NCBI RefSeq assembly: GCF_963576545.1
Contig: NC_083646.1
Location: forward strand, 11,242,991-11,306,990
Direction: 5' to 3'
Length of the DNA stretch: 64,000 nt
Source: Limanda limanda
Taxonomy: Eukaryota; Chordata; Actinopteri; Pleuronectiformes; Pleuronectidae
In this document: positions 63,120 to 64,000 of the stretch, one piece after another
Position numbering within the stretch: position 1 is the stretch's first letter
Layout of the letters: the number at the start of each line of letters is the position of its first letter
Position numbers and translations under genes: made by a program
Notes under the pieces: model-generated
Databases searched by the model: none
Told to the model about the DNA's origin: nothing
The model's input: the letters and a program-made list of their open reading frames with translations, nothing else

Positions 63120-63395
63120 CAGCAAAAAGGTTTCTGGGTTTGAATCTGCAGACAGGAAGGAGCCATTGTGTCCCATCATCCAAAATCCTGCAGGGTTAGG
63201 GTGATGGGTGACTCTCATGTTACCTGTAGATGTGTGTGCGAGTGTTTGAGTAAATGGTTTTCTGTCTCAATTTGGCAAAACTGTCCAACAATGTTCCCCA
63301 CCTTTGTCCAGTGTCAGCTGGGATAAGCTCCAGCCTCCCTGCGTGTAAAGTGTACAAGGTTATAACTAATGGATGATGGATGGATGATGGTGATG
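63120..63395 (+). mobile_element. Decayed LINE-type 3' region repeat, family 2 (plus orientation)
   Basis: GTTTCTGGGTTTGAATCTGC, then GGTTAGGGTGATGGGTGACT, GTCAGCTGGGATAAGCTCCA and a terminal ATGGATGATGGATGGATGAT tail. This is the other strand of the family seen at 13131-13360, with part of the middle missing. The 3' microsatellite tail supports a retroelement end. Confidence 0.7.
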
Positions 63396-64000
63396 TGAAT
63401 TTTTTTTTTTCTTTCAGTGTCCCGTTGCCTGGGATGATCCCTGACTGGAGGTCGTAGTTTATCCAGCTTTTCGTTTACAGCTGTGTCGCTGTTCCTCCAC
63501 ATTAAAACACTGTGTCATTCATATTTATCACCAGCCATGGGGATGTTACAGCTGTTTCATAGATATTTAAGCAGCATATTGGTGCAGATGAATATTTAAC
63601 TTACTTAGTGATCATCAATATTTGATAAGACATAATTTGAGGGAGTTTTGGGGGGAAAAATATGAGTGATCAGTAGTTTTTTATTCAAAAAGCAATCAAA
63701 GTGTAAATCCTCTAAACGTACCATTGGAGCTCTTAGCTGCACTTAACATGAAAGGATAAAAGAAACAGAGAGGGAACCACATAGAAAATCTATTAAGACT
63801 TTAATTTTCTCAATGCTTTTAAATACATTTTGGACAGAGGGTGATATCATTTTGCATGAATAAGTTACATAATAAATAAAAGCAAACACATTTAATCTTG
63901 TCTCACATTTTACAGTAGCAGCAGAAGTGGCCAGCAGAGTCTCAGTTACCTGAAACACCCCAATGTTTCAAGCTGACGTCCTCAAAGGTTTAACCAAACC
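63396..64000. other. Intergenic, no feature recognised
   Basis: AT-rich sequence to the window edge with no gene. Confidence 0.5.

Overview
This is vertebrate nuclear DNA, almost certainly from a teleost fish. The coding exons are small and far apart with consensus GT/AG splice sites. There is abundant GT/CA, CT/GA and CTG microsatellite sequence. Many decayed non-coding repeats also match dispersed families familiar from spiny-rayed fish. No prokaryotic, viral or CRISPR features were seen. The species cannot be named from the sequence.

Two protein-coding genes can be supported. At the left edge, on the minus strand, lies the 5' end of an NMDA-type glutamate receptor GluN2 subunit gene. Its signal-peptide exon is at 1259-1585 and the first 54 bases of the next coding exon are at 1-54; the rest lies outside the window. 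Its first coding intron holds a large fold-back repeat (124-989). On the plus strand, 28353-40735 carries a complete class II phosphatidylinositol transfer protein gene of the PITPNC1 family. Its ten coding exons, one of only 8 nt, join into an uninterrupted 305-codon frame plus stop. A probable 70-nt 5'UTR intron lies just upstream. The two genes are divergent, about 26.8 kb apart. They have no known joint function: one is a synaptic ion-channel subunit and the other a soluble lipid carrier.

The intergenic block (1586-28352) is rich in simple repeats: a (GT)n tract of about 127 bp, a pure 25-unit CTG tract, a compound CTG/TTGAAG array, and long CT-rich stretches from about 14.9 to 18.1 kb. 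It also holds a TTAA-flanked MITE (19770-20106) and several old repeat copies. The right-hand block (40736-64000) contains no gene I can support. It holds a 2 x ~388 bp tandem duplication (43681-44455), a decayed LINE endonuclease fragment (46226-46480), members of several dispersed families, two long CT/GA tracts and one textbook-looking core promoter (54983-55008) with no recognised gene after it.

The observations most worth checking are the 8-nt microexon, the loss of the membrane-docking tryptophan motif and the divergent short C-terminus in the PITPNC1-like protein, the 5'UTR mini-intron, the fold-back element in the GluN2 gene, and the orphan promoter. I found no evidence of a wholly new biological system.
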